From an uncultured Verrucomicrobiota bacterium (GTDB taxonomy: Bacteria > Verrucomicrobiota > Kiritimatiellia > CAJWTS01), in contig CAJWTS010000026.1 in assembly GCA_913047795.1 (NCBI GenBank), positions 1 through 48,148 of the forward strand: DNA of 48,148 bases, given 5' to 3'. The notes beneath the pieces were generated by a model. That model ran no database searches, had not been told where the DNA came from, and worked only from the letters and a program-made list of their open reading frames with translations. A program made the translations under genes and the position numbers. The first letter of the stretch is position 1; each line of letters begins with the position of its first letter. Shown piece by piece: positions 34,620-44,121 of the stretch.

Positions 34620-37382
34620 TCAAAACTGCTCATCGTCGGGGATAATCTCTTCTTCGACCGGTTCGTCGTCACCGGCGCCCTGCTTGTCCTCACGGAGTGG
34701 GGCGACCTTCGGTGTCGATGTGTTCATCTTGGCGCGATCCGGCATTTGGCCGGAAGCGAGCAGGCGGGTCATCGCTTCGATGCGGGCGACAAACGGGTCG
34801 TCGCCGATGTAGAGCGACGGATACTGCGGATCAAAATACTGGGGTCCGATACGGTTCCTGGCGAGCAGGTACGCCACTTGCGCGTATTGCGCGGCGCGAC
34901 CCGGGTTGCCGGTACCCGGTTCGGCGAGGAAGAGGCCGGCGAGCTTTCCGTCCGAATGGTAGAGTGCCTTCAGGGAAGGACGCGATCCACGATAGTCCTT
35001 CAAGAATTCGGCCTGTGCGGAAAGTGGTTTGATCGTCGAGCCCGGCAGCAACGAACGAAGTTTCAGTTCGGCCGTCGTGCGCTCGGCCAGGGTGCGCACC
35101 TCGACGACGACCACGCCGTCTTTCTGGAGGTACTGCTTCAGGGCTGACGCCACGAGTGCGTTGGTCGTCGCGCTGCTGCCGGACATGAAGATCATCGGCA
35201 GTGATTTTACTGTGGAACTGATGTTGTCGGGTGTGAGCTGCAGGCAGGTCGCCGAGATGTTCTGTTTGCCGCGCAGGTAGCCGCAGACCATGTCCAGCAC
35301 GCGCGGGGGCGGCGTGCGACCGGTCAGATCGATATAACCGCCGATGGGAGGATAGACGCCATCCGCCAGGAACAGCATGGCCAGCGATGTGGAAACCACC
35401 TCGCGATTAAAACGCTCGAGATACTGGTTCTGTCGGTTGGACATGTAGCCGTACCAGGCGCCATTCCAGTGTGATTTGATGTTGAACGGTTTGCGCTTGT
35501 CTGCATCCACCCGTTCCTGCTGGATTTCATGTTTCGCGTTCAAGCTGAAGGGTTTCCAGGCCCAGAGGCTGGAAGCATGCAGCCGGCGCTCTTTCGGGGG
35601 CCAACTCTCGGTGGGCATCTCGGGCCATTTGCCGGAGTCGTGTTGAAACACGAGGATCTCGTACGCGAAGCGCATCCAGAGATCGCGCCGGTCTTCGACG
35701 ATGGCGTACGCCGAGCGATGCACCCCGCACATGGCGAAGTATAGATCGAAGGGCGCCAGGACGCGTCCCTCCGGCAGCACGGGCTCCTCGCGGCGGTCAA
35801 GATAGGATTCCGCGTCTTTCGTCATCACGCCACGTGCGCCGCGAATGGTTCGTCCGTACTTACGGAATAGCTTGCGCATGCCGACCGCCTGTCCCGCGCT
35901 CGATAATGCGCTGTAACCAAGCGCGGTCGTGGCAGCCGTGCGCACGGACGGGAGGGACTTGGGGTGTTCCTTCTTGGGCAATGGTTCTAAGCCGAAAGAC
36001 TGAAAGGCGGTTAACGGCTGGGGAATGTTGCATTGGTCGAACGAGCCATCTCTTTGCTGGAGGGCGGCAAGTGCGGCGGCTGCGCGCGCCAGCATGCGAC
36101 TCGATTTCTGCGGTTGCAGGGGTGATCGCCGCACGTTCATCTGCCTGCCGCCGCTGAGATCGGGCACCTGGGTAACGCTTGGCAGGCAGTCATTTGCCGC
36201 CGCTTCGCGAATGGCATACATCGCCAATGCCGTGCTTTCGAGGTCGGCGAGTTGCTGGTTATAGATGTAGTAGGGCAGGCCTGCGGTATGACGGACATCT
36301 TCCTCCCAGTGGTTCTGCCTGAGCCTGAAAGTGTTCATCAGCGATTCAAATCGCAGCCCCTGTTGTGTGACCGGCTTGTAGAGCTTGGCGATTGCCTGCA
36401 CGCCGGATTCTGCTTGTTCGACCTCCTGCCGCAGCCGGTCCTGCTTCGAGGCGCTCTTGGTCTGGGCGAGTTTCCGCGGCAGCGTTTTCTTCATCTCCGC
36501 CAGGGATTCGCCCATGCGGCGTTCATGCTCGAGCAACACGGGCAGGATTTCCATGTTGATGCAGATGGGGCCCCACATGCCGCGCGCCGGTCCCGTAGCG
36601 ATCTGGCCGTCGAGAATGCGACTGATCAACAGGTCCCTGGATTCGACGTACCGTTTCTCGTGCAGATTGGCGAAAGCGGCGGCCATCCAGCCAATGTTCC
36701 AGGTCAGGTCGGAGACGCCGTAGTAGGAGACGTAGTCGTTGAGCGCGTCGGCGAGTTTGACAAGTCGTTCGTCCGACTGCGGTACGCCACTCTTCAGCAG
36801 CGCGAGCAAGGCCAGGCTGTTATCCCCGGGCAGGTGGTCCGGCCACCACTCCGCCCCCGGTCCATAGATGGGTCCGCTGTGCCTTGTGTGCTGTTGTACA
36901 ATGGGTCCGTTGGGGTCGTGTACCAGGCGCTTGGCCTTCCGGGTTCCGACCTGTTTTGTGCCGACCACGCGTTGCCGTCGGCGTTTGACCTTCTGCACCT
37001 GGCGGGCGGTTGTTGATCCGGCCGCGCCCACGACGAATACTTCGTACTCTTCGTATTCGTATTTGTGTTCGTATATGGGTTGATCGTACTCCACGTACTT
37101 GTAGTGGACAGGAACCTGCCAGGTCTTTTCCCATCCGGTCTGCACGCGGGTGCTGCGTGGCGGCGCCACATAATGCAGGTAGTTGGTGTCTGCGTTGCGG
37201 AGCAGGTATTCAGCTCCTGATGCAAGGGCCGTACGAACGGCGACGTTGAGAACGCCGGGATGAATTGTTTCTGCCGCCGGTGGTTGCGGGGGCTGCTTGC
37301 GACCAACGGCCTGGGCGGTGGCTCCCGCCGGATCAAGGACAGAAGCCGCGATCATAAGGACGCATAAGGTGGGGAACTTCAT
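34620..37382 (-). CDS. Secreted toroid protein with C-terminal DUF4159-like domain
   Basis: A 920-residue protein with a signal peptide (1-24). A Tyr/Glu-rich stretch (YVEYDQPIYEHKYEYEEYEV, about residues 96-115) and a basic patch precede alpha-hairpin repeats of the squalene-cyclase/prenyltransferase type (about 180-660, e.g. LAALQQRDGSFDQC). The DUF4159-like domain follows (about 705-845; LPMIFMSGSSAT, then ALKQYLQKDG), a GATase/flavodoxin-like fold in known members. The tail is acidic (EPVEEEIIPDDEQF). No DxDD motif is present in the toroid part. Related toroid and DUF4159 genes occur beside MoxR/DUF4175 clusters in planctomycetes, so this probably belongs with region 1-5636 functionally. 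No strong ribosome-binding site precedes the ATG at 37382. Confidence 0.72.
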   Translation of the reverse strand: MKFPTLCVLMIAASVLDPAGATAQAVGRKQPPQPPAAETIHPGVLNVAVRTALASGAEYLLRNADTNYLHYVAPPRSTRVQTGWEKTWQVPVHYKYVEYDQPIYEHKYEYEEYEVFVVGAAGSTTARQVQKVKRRRQRVVGTKQVGTRKAKRLVHDPNGPIVQQHTRHSGPIYGPGAEWWPDHLPGDNSLALLALLKSGVPQSDERLVKLADALNDYVSYYGVSDLTWNIGWMAAAFANLHEKRYVESRDLLISRILDGQIATGPARGMWGPICINMEILPVLLEHERRMGESLAEMKKTLPRKLAQTKSASKQDRLRQEVEQAESGVQAIAKLYKPVTQQGLRFESLMNTFRLRQNHWEEDVRHTAGLPYYIYNQQLADLESTALAMYAIREAAANDCLPSVTQVPDLSGGRQMNVRRSPLQPQKSSRMLARAAAALAALQQRDGSFDQCNIPQPLTAFQSFGLEPLPKKEHPKSLPSVRTAATTALGYSALSSAGQAVGMRKLFRKYGRTIRGARGVMTKDAESYLDRREEPVLPEGRVLAPFDLYFAMCGVHRSAYAIVEDRRDLWMRFAYEILVFQHDSGKWPEMPTESWPPKERRLHASSLWAWKPFSLNAKHEIQQERVDADKRKPFNIKSHWNGAWYGYMSNRQNQYLERFNREVVSTSLAMLFLADGVYPPIGGYIDLTGRTPPPRVLDMVCGYLRGKQNISATCLQLTPDNISSTVKSLPMIFMSGSSATTNALVASALKQYLQKDGVVVVEVRTLAERTTAELKLRSLLPGSTIKPLSAQAEFLKDYRGSRPSLKALYHSDGKLAGLFLAEPGTGNPGRAAQYAQVAYLLARNRIGPQYFDPQYPSLYIGDDPFVARIEAMTRLLASGQMPDRAKMNTSTPKVAPLREDKQGAGDDEPVEEEIIPDDEQF

Positions 37383-37609
37383 CGTGTCTTAAGGTTAATT
37401 GCGCGGACCGCCGCTGTCACGCGCATTGTCGGGATGCGGCTGAATCGAGTGCAGGAATCGCTCGCCGCTGATACGGGGTGGAGGTCCATGTCTGCGTTCA
37501 TGCGCGCGGAGCCCATGCGGACACTCAGCAATTGGCTGCATCGAGCAGATAACGTATCGATTCTATCGCCTTGGTCGACGGCGGATCGGTGCGGATTGCT
37601 CTGCGGCGA
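37383..37609. other. Intergenic region without a recognised feature
   Basis: The 227 bp between the toroid-DUF4159 gene and the DUF2334 fusion gene contain no ORF with recognisable similarity, no strong hairpin with a T-run and no clear promoter by eye. The promoter of the toroid gene should be here. Confidence 0.4.
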
Positions 37610-40600
37610 TCATGGTCGCGAGACGGTCAGGCGGTAGAAGCGGGCGGGATCTGTGGACGGAATATTGGTGATGCCTTTGTCGAACCATGTCGAACTCGAT
37701 CCGCCGCCGATGAGATTAGTTGCGGTCTGGTAAATCCCGCTGATGAGATCCGCGGTCCACTCGATGCAGAATACGAGACCCTCCCCGGACGGCCACGTCA
37801 GCTCGGGGTTGCCGGTAACGTTCAGGACGATATTGGTGATTTGTGGATCCACCTTCATGAATACAGCGTCGCCGCCGAGCACCACATTGCCGGACCAACC
37901 GGATGCGTCCATATAGTAAAGTCGGTCGCCGCCAGCGAGAGATACTGTGCCTGTCCCGCTCAACGACCAGATATACGCTGGGCCGACAACATTCACCGTT
38001 CCTTCTGTATGGAGTTCGCCCAGGGCGGCGTTGTTGCCGAATCCGGACAGCGACCGACCGCGGTCTTCGGCGCCGGTTTCCAATACGTGCGATCCAGTTG
38101 AGAAGCGTAGAGAGGTATCCAGCATTTCATTGCCCGCATTCGTTGCGGAGGCCCGGAAGTCGCCGGTCAACTGAATTGTCCCTTCACCGGCGAGTCGTCC
38201 GTCAACTCCCATCTCCACGGAACCAACGACGGATGTTCCATGGTCAAGGACGACCGTTCCGTGTGCGACGTGCAGTCGGTTGCTGATGTAGAGATCGCCC
38301 CCTGAGACGGTCAGTACGCTGTCGCAGGCATTGCTGGTCAGGCCTACCGTAACATTGCAAGCATGGAGAGATCCTCCGTCGGTGAGCAGCAATGTACTTG
38401 CCTTCCCATCAACTCCCACAGTCAGGTCCGCTTCTACCCGCCATTGACTCGCCGTGCCGTCAATCACGACCGCGTTTGACGACCCGGAGTTGATCAACCC
38501 GATGTACCCATACCTTGAGTCGACGTGCCCCGCATTCTCAATGATCAGCCGATTGTTACCGGCCCTCTCTCCGACGATGAGATACGTGGCGTTGGACCAG
38601 GTGGAGCCGCCTCCATTGACTGTGGCTGTATTGCCGGCTGCACCGGCGTTGCGTCCCAGGGAGCCGAACATCGAGCAGACGGATCCGCCGTTTTCGACCA
38701 GAAGATGATTGAAGGTGCCACTATCGCCCACGGCGAGTCCGAAGTGGTTGGACCACAATGAGCCCAACCCGGAAACCACTGCCATATTGCCTCTGGCGGA
38801 AGCCGATTTCCCGATCACACCCCTCTCGCACACCAGCGAAGAGCCGCTGGTCAGGGACAGATTGTTGCCGTCTCCATTCCGTCCTACAACAACCGGTCCT
38901 TCGCATTGCCAGAGGGTCGATGTTCCTGAAAGAGCGGTGGAATTTAATCCTGACGATGCCTTACGGCCGGTGTAGAAGGCCCGATTGGCGATTCTGCTAC
39001 CGGAGGAGATAATGAGATGGTTGCCCTGGCCGCTTTCGCCCACGACCACATCAACCGCTCGGTTACTGGTGATGCCAACCCATGACCGCCCGATGCCGCT
39101 GTCCAGCGACCCGGTTACCGGCATGACCGGAACGGGTTCCTCCTCATAGAGCTCCCTCGGGGTTACGAACGTATAACCCAGCGCCATCAGTTGAACGGCG
39201 ATATTGGTAGCCGGGTCAGTGCCCTTGCTGGGATGATAGTAGGCGCAGGCCACCGCATCGCGCACGACGCGTTGCTTACTGGCGTAGACGGCCTTGTTCG
39301 AGACGGTCCGTTCGAGACCGTTCCCATCGATGCTGCCGAGGGAATAGCGGCCAAGGTTTTCCGGCAGAAGAGATGCCCCGTACGAGCTGTTGTGTGAGAC
39401 ATATGGCAATTCCTGGCCACTCTTGGAAGGATCCGACGCAGACAGTGTCTCCAGTTCAGTCCGGGACAGCCCGTCGGTGAGATGGCTTGAAACCGAGATA
39501 TCCTCGAAGATCATGTCGTAGCGATCCGCAAAAACGTGGTAATCGACAATCGAGGCGGAGTAATGGGGGGTCTCCCATATCTCAACCGGGAACCCGCTCC
39601 TCATCAGTTCGTTTGCGCCGGATTCCACCCGCGCGGAGGCCCAGTCCCAGTCATCCTCTGCGAGCGGTTGTCCTAGATCATCATCCCAGAACTCGTACCC
39701 GGCAATGGACTTCTGTGTGCCGCGCTGGTGAGTATAACCGTGTGAGAGCAGTGTGCCGTTGAGTCGCGTCACCTGACGCAGTGCATCAAGAAACGCCGGG
39801 TCGGTCGATATCGGGACATCTTTGCTTGCCGCGTCGTCGATGTACCGGGGGACCACACCCAGCGTGACCGGAACACCAAGTGCGGCCAATTCTGTGGCAA
39901 TCGCAAGGGTGCCTTCCCTCCAGGTCGTGTAGCCCGGGGCTACATCTTCGATCCGAATCAGGGCGCGATGATTGGTCGCCTGTATTCCAGTGCCGAGGAT
40001 GTCATGCAGCAGGTCGGCAACGACGACTTGAGCGCCTGCCTGCACCTGCCACGAGAATGGATTTCCGGCGATGTACCAGAAGTAGTCTGCTGAATGGACC
40101 ACGTAGGGTATCTCCGGGAGGGAGGGGGTTGCGCGGGATGACATGTGTGAGAGCACCTCGGCATTGCCTCCATTCGTGCTCACAAAGGTCGCGCTGGATT
40201 GCTCGCTCTTGAAGAGCCATTCCCCCTTGTAGCTGACCGTGTCATAACCGTTGGTCGAATCATGATACGTCAGGTCCAGTCGGCTGGTATCGTTAGTGCT
40301 GTTCAGCAGTTTCCAGATATTCCGGCGGAACCAGACAACCGGGGTAGTCGCGTTCGCTACATCCGTCAGGAACGCATCCGGCAGCGCCTGATCAAAATGG
40401 GTTCCCATGTAGAACGCAGCACGGTAAGAATCAAGATCGCCGCTCGTGTAGCTGGTGACATCCCTTATATCGATATCAACTCGGAAATGACCGAGTAGAT
40501 TGTACAACTTGTTGACGTAGATAAGCGCCATGGATGACTCGTTTGTGGGATCGTGGTAGACAACCACCGGCGCGTACGAAATATCCCAGTTCTCTCCCTT

Positions 40601-40702
40601 GGCGGATAAGGACGGCAGCAGCATGCAGACTGTCACTGCCGCAAAAAGGAGCCTGCACGATGAGGTACAGGACCTGCACAGTTCGATAGTGTGATTAGAC
40701 AT
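37610..40702 (-). CDS. DUF2334 deacetylase-like domain fused to T5SS/PEP-CTERM-associated repeats
   Basis: ATG at 40702, behind GGGGACGAGA, gives 1030 residues with a signal peptide (1-35); the frame continues upstream without coding character. Residues about 40-525 match the DUF2334 polysaccharide-deacetylase-like family: Asp253 in LIRIEDVAPG, His321 and His325 in LSHGYTHQRG, and ETPHYSAS (His380), all likely metal or active-site positions. Residues about 551-830 hold five to six repeats of some 50 residues, each starting with VVVGESGQGN-like sequence and ending with a TLW/SQW motif: the T5SS/PEP-CTERM-associated beta-helix repeat. The C-terminus ends DPARFYRLTVSRP, a common ending of secreted Verrucomicrobia-type proteins. 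The architecture suggests a surface-displayed glycan deacetylase. Confidence 0.78.
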   Translation of the reverse strand: MSNHTIELCRSCTSSCRLLFAAVTVCMLLPSLSAKGENWDISYAPVVVYHDPTNESSMALIYVNKLYNLLGHFRVDIDIRDVTSYTSGDLDSYRAAFYMGTHFDQALPDAFLTDVANATTPVVWFRRNIWKLLNSTNDTSRLDLTYHDSTNGYDTVSYKGEWLFKSEQSSATFVSTNGGNAEVLSHMSSRATPSLPEIPYVVHSADYFWYIAGNPFSWQVQAGAQVVVADLLHDILGTGIQATNHRALIRIEDVAPGYTTWREGTLAIATELAALGVPVTLGVVPRYIDDAASKDVPISTDPAFLDALRQVTRLNGTLLSHGYTHQRGTQKSIAGYEFWDDDLGQPLAEDDWDWASARVESGANELMRSGFPVEIWETPHYSASIVDYHVFADRYDMIFEDISVSSHLTDGLSRTELETLSASDPSKSGQELPYVSHNSSYGASLLPENLGRYSLGSIDGNGLERTVSNKAVYASKQRVVRDAVACAYYHPSKGTDPATNIAVQLMALGYTFVTPRELYEEEPVPVMPVTGSLDSGIGRSWVGITSNRAVDVVVGESGQGNHLIISSGSRIANRAFYTGRKASSGLNSTALSGTSTLWQCEGPVVVGRNGDGNNLSLTSGSSLVCERGVIGKSASARGNMAVVSGLGSLWSNHFGLAVGDSGTFNHLLVENGGSVCSMFGSLGRNAGAAGNTATVNGGGSTWSNATYLIVGERAGNNRLIIENAGHVDSRYGYIGLINSGSSNAVVIDGTASQWRVEADLTVGVDGKASTLLLTDGGSLHACNVTVGLTSNACDSVLTVSGGDLYISNRLHVAHGTVVLDHGTSVVGSVEMGVDGRLAGEGTIQLTGDFRASATNAGNEMLDTSLRFSTGSHVLETGAEDRGRSLSGFGNNAALGELHTEGTVNVVGPAYIWSLSGTGTVSLAGGDRLYYMDASGWSGNVVLGGDAVFMKVDPQITNIVLNVTGNPELTWPSGEGLVFCIEWTADLISGIYQTATNLIGGGSSSTWFDKGITNIPSTDPARFYRLTVSRP
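38215..39055 (-). repeat. T5SS/PEP-CTERM-associated repeat tract (about 156-bp units)
   Basis: Five clear units and one partial unit of about 52 codons follow one another. The unit openings read VVVGESG, VVVGRNG, LAVGDSG, LIVGERA, LTVGVDG and LHVAHG. The units are diverged in DNA, so the tract is old rather than a slippage product. Confidence 0.8.
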
Positions 40703-41211
40703 TCTCGTCCCCGTCGACGAGCATGAGCGAGTACTCGTTTGCGTCGCTATTGTCCCAGAGCGCACCCACCTCATGCTGGAGTATGAGCAGGATTCATACG
40801 TGGAGCACAGGAGATTGGCTGGAAGATTATGGAATTTACTCTCAGGCACTGAATAATCGATCAAATGGCGATGAATCACGCCAGACAAAATGCGGTGCGT
40901 GTTTGCCCTTATGAGCTGGTCTACGCGTTTCCTCTCAATAATGACTTGCAGGAACGAAATTGGTGGTATGGGGGTTCAGCGTTCTATCTTGTTAACTAGA
41001 GTGCAGATCCTGTCGGGTTCTGCCTGACGCAGGTGCTGAACGGTCTTGTCGTGGATGAGACATGCTATCTCATTCGTTACACAAAAGGAACGCGCCAGGA
41101 TCGGCCACCAGACTTGCGCGCGGCGGAAACGACTAAGATGGTCATTCCACGTCGCGCATCACGGCGCGTTCAGAATGGAGATCGTTGTAAGGCTATCTAC
41201 GGGACAGCACA
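40703..41211. other. Long intergenic region (509 bp)
   Basis: No credible gene was found. Two small inverted repeats lie downstream of the TIGR02597-like gene on the minus strand: CGCGC-N6-GCGCG (41153-41168) and ATGAGA-N7-TCTCAT (41055-41073). Neither is followed by a T-run, so they are at best weak terminators. The promoter of the DUF2334 fusion gene must be here, but I could not identify it with confidence. Confidence 0.45.
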
Positions 41212-44112
41212 CTACGGAGCCTGGGTCGCGCGCCAGGTGAATGACGTGCCGCGCGTGAAGTAGAAATAGCAGCGCCCATGCTCCAGTGCGACCGTCGGGG
41301 TAACCGCCGTACCCTTGACTTGCCAGCGTCCGTTCGTTCCGAGATACATGTCGTACGGAACGCCCTTGTAGACCGCGAACAGTCGATCGGCCACGTTAAA
41401 GCTATTGCCACCGGTTCCACCTCGTGCGTCGAAACCCCAGCCCTGTTGGGCCCCGCTTCCGTCACTCTCGAGCTCAGCATCGATAAACGGCCATGAAAAC
41501 AGCACCCACTTGTTGGATGCCAGGACGATACCCGGCGCATTTGTCGTGGCCACGCCGGCGAAGACGCTGTTCGTCGATTCGGGCCGCAGCAGCCCGGCGC
41601 GCGTTTTGACGAAGAAACCGGCGCTCGGCGGAATATTGTTGGAGGCGGCGTATCCGCCCTGCGTCGTCCACTCGCCGGATCCGTTCAGATGCGCGTTGGA
41701 CCAGTCGTTCTTGGCGTAGTCCCAGAACCAGAGCTGATCGCTGGCGACAAAGCTTGCCGTGCCGGTAAGCGCGGTCGCAAGTTGGGCGCCGAGCGTGGTG
41801 TGCAGCGCGTTCTCATTGGTGCCGGCGTCATACGAGGACGCCGCGGCAACCGCGTGCCACTGGTTCGAGTACCGGGCCTGCTTCTGCATGACCCACGTCG
41901 TGGCATTGGTCGTCGTCTCGTCCGCCACCTGCACCACCTGATAGTAGCGCGACGTGACGGCCCCATTGTTCAATACGCCGACATCGGTGTAGGTGAACGA
42001 TCCGCCGGGCGGATTGACCGTCGTGCTCACGATCGACTTTGCCAGGCTCGCATTGTTGTCCACGGAAATAATCTGGTACGTTGCATCCGATGCCGCGTCG
42101 CCGACGATGACCAGCACGTCGCCGCCGGCCGTGGTCTCATTCGTAATCCTGTAGCTGCCGCCCAGCAGCGATGCGATCGAGAGATTGACGTTGTCCCAGT
42201 AGGCGATCGTGTCGCTGTTGTTCGAATCGTGAAAACCGAAGGTGGAAAATCCACCGGCCACCGAGTTCGAATAGAAGCCGAAGTTCGTCACGATCTGTTG
42301 CCCGTCGAGGTAGAGATCGTAGGTATTTCCGGTGTACTTCAGGTTTACGGTCATGCGTGCATATCCGTTCGAACCAACCGTGTGTCCCAGGGTGTGTGCT
42401 GTCTTGCCGTTGTAAGCCACGACCGATCCGCCGGGACCAAAGTAGAAGACGGCAGTCGCGGTGGCCGGAAACGCCGGTGTCTCACCCAGTTGCGGACGGA
42501 CATAGAGTTCGGCCCAGACGTTCGTTTGCAGATCGGTGAACGAGACCGTGGCCTCGCCGCTATTGGTGGTGTACCCGGCCTGGCTGCCGGCAAAGACCGT
42601 GTTGCTGCCGTTGACGACCGAATTGGCCGCGACCACTGTGCCGGCAGCCGTCCAGCCCGCCTGGCCGTTCAAATTGCCCAGTGTGCGCGCTTCGAACGGC
42701 TCGCTGAAGGGCAGGCTGAACAAGTCGTTCGTATCATCAATCGTGATGGTCAGCACCGTGTTGAAATTCGCCAGGAGGCAGTTCGTCGGATTCTCCAGGC
42801 CGATCACAATTGTCTCAGATCCAAATTCATCGATCGCATCCTCAATCGTCGCGAAGATGAACTCGCCGGTCACAACCGAACCAGCGCCCGCGATAATGAC
42901 CGGTGTTTCGCTCAGGGTGTAGTCCAGTCCGGCGATTGCCGTGCCACCGGTCGGGTTGATGTTGACCGAAATGTCGTTCGGCGAATCGAACGTTATCACG
43001 ACGTGTCCCGTGACCGATCCACCTTCAAGAACCGTTATCGATGTTTCGACGAAACGGTTCGAGGGCGGCGCGTCCGATCCGTCGTCAATTGAGTAGGTCA
43101 GGTTGCTGTTGGCTGTCAGCGTGGCGTTCACGACGTTCGTCAGCGACCAGATGATCGTTTCGTTGCTCTCGAATTCGCTGTCGTTGTTGATCGCAAACGT
43201 AAATGTTTGCGTCTCGATACCGGGACTGAACGAGAGGCTGAACGATGCCGGGTTCTCGAAGTCGCCCCCCGAGGGCGGCGATGCGGTGCCGCCAATGCGC
43301 GCGAAGACGGCGGTGACCGTACCCGATGGCGCAAAGCTCAGCACGACTGTTCCTGTTCCGGGCGACCCTTCTTCGGCTTGCAGAACGGCGGTGGGGGAGA
43401 ACTCGATCGTAGGGGTCTCCGGCGAGAGTGTGCTGGCGCTGACACCGTCGACCAGCGTGTTTCCGACGACGCCTTCGCCGCCGATGCCGAAACGCGTGAA
43501 GTTGTCCACGAGATTGGTATAGAAATTCAGATCGTCGGCGATCTGCGTGTTGTCGAGCCACAGATCCCAGGTGTCGCTTGCATAGTCGCTGCGGAAGGTG
43601 AGGCAGGCCCAGGACCCGGTGGCGATCGCGGTGTGTGTCAGTACGGTGACCACGCCGGCGTCGTAGGCATTGACCAGGCCGTTGGTCCCGACCCACATCA
43701 CGATTGTTGCGTTGGCGGGGAAGGTCGGTGTCTCCGTGGTGAGAACGGGCTGGAGAAACATCTTGGTCCAGACGTTGGACTTGCTGTCGGTAAACTGTTG
43801 CGAGAGCGTCGCGTCGCCGATCGCGGCGTACTTGGAACCCTCCGCCGCGGCTTGCGGGGCGTTTGTTACGAATGCGCGGTTTGCCACACCCGACACGTCG
43901 CTCGTGGAGACGAGCCAACCGCCCAGGCCGCTCAGGTCGTCGGCGAGGTTGTTGGTTTCGAACCCATCAAGAAAAGGCGTCGTAGCGGCGGACGAAACCG
44001 TCGCGAGAAGCAGGCCGCAGAGGGCCGCGCTCAAAAGCGAGCTGGAGCCGCGCAAGCCGCGGAGCGATCGAGACATTGTCGTGTCAGCATTCATTTTTGT
44101 GTCAACTCTCAT
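41212..44112 (-). CDS. Secreted Calx-beta protein with a TIGR02597-like C-terminus
   Basis: The 966-residue protein has a signal peptide (about residues 20-42; SLLSAALCGLLLATVSSA). ATG at 44112 is used, 44094 and 44076 are alternatives. It contains two concanavalin-like domains (about 45-215 and 480-640) flanking two Calx-beta domains (about 220-330 and 345-465; e.g. EEGSPGTGTVVLSF and LEGGSVTGHVVITF). A C-terminal region (about 650-966) resembles the TIGR02597 family of PVC bacteria, with YFYFTRGTSFTW at the end. These are Ca2+-binding and lectin-like domains typical of large surface proteins. The start lies 9 bp downstream of the first GLUG gene stop, which implies co-transcription. A cell-surface adhesion or matrix role is inferred. 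Confidence 0.74.
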   Translation of the reverse strand: MRVDTKMNADTTMSRSLRGLRGSSSLLSAALCGLLLATVSSAATTPFLDGFETNNLADDLSGLGGWLVSTSDVSGVANRAFVTNAPQAAAEGSKYAAIGDATLSQQFTDSKSNVWTKMFLQPVLTTETPTFPANATIVMWVGTNGLVNAYDAGVVTVLTHTAIATGSWACLTFRSDYASDTWDLWLDNTQIADDLNFYTNLVDNFTRFGIGGEGVVGNTLVDGVSASTLSPETPTIEFSPTAVLQAEEGSPGTGTVVLSFAPSGTVTAVFARIGGTASPPSGGDFENPASFSLSFSPGIETQTFTFAINNDSEFESNETIIWSLTNVVNATLTANSNLTYSIDDGSDAPPSNRFVETSITVLEGGSVTGHVVITFDSPNDISVNINPTGGTAIAGLDYTLSETPVIIAGAGSVVTGEFIFATIEDAIDEFGSETIVIGLENPTNCLLANFNTVLTITIDDTNDLFSLPFSEPFEARTLGNLNGQAGWTAAGTVVAANSVVNGSNTVFAGSQAGYTTNSGEATVSFTDLQTNVWAELYVRPQLGETPAFPATATAVFYFGPGGSVVAYNGKTAHTLGHTVGSNGYARMTVNLKYTGNTYDLYLDGQQIVTNFGFYSNSVAGGFSTFGFHDSNNSDTIAYWDNVNLSIASLLGGSYRITNETTAGGDVLVIVGDAASDATYQIISVDNNASLAKSIVSTTVNPPGGSFTYTDVGVLNNGAVTSRYYQVVQVADETTTNATTWVMQKQARYSNQWHAVAAASSYDAGTNENALHTTLGAQLATALTGTASFVASDQLWFWDYAKNDWSNAHLNGSGEWTTQGGYAASNNIPPSAGFFVKTRAGLLRPESTNSVFAGVATTNAPGIVLASNKWVLFSWPFIDAELESDGSGAQQGWGFDARGGTGGNSFNVADRLFAVYKGVPYDMYLGTNGRWQVKGTAVTPTVALEHGRCYFYFTRGTSFTWRATQAP

Positions 44113-44121
44113 TGATGTATC

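Noticed and set aside
41689..43092. A 467-codon plus-strand open frame inside the Calx-beta gene
   Set aside because: Arg- and Val-rich translation without recognisable motifs; the opposite strand has a signal peptide and domains.
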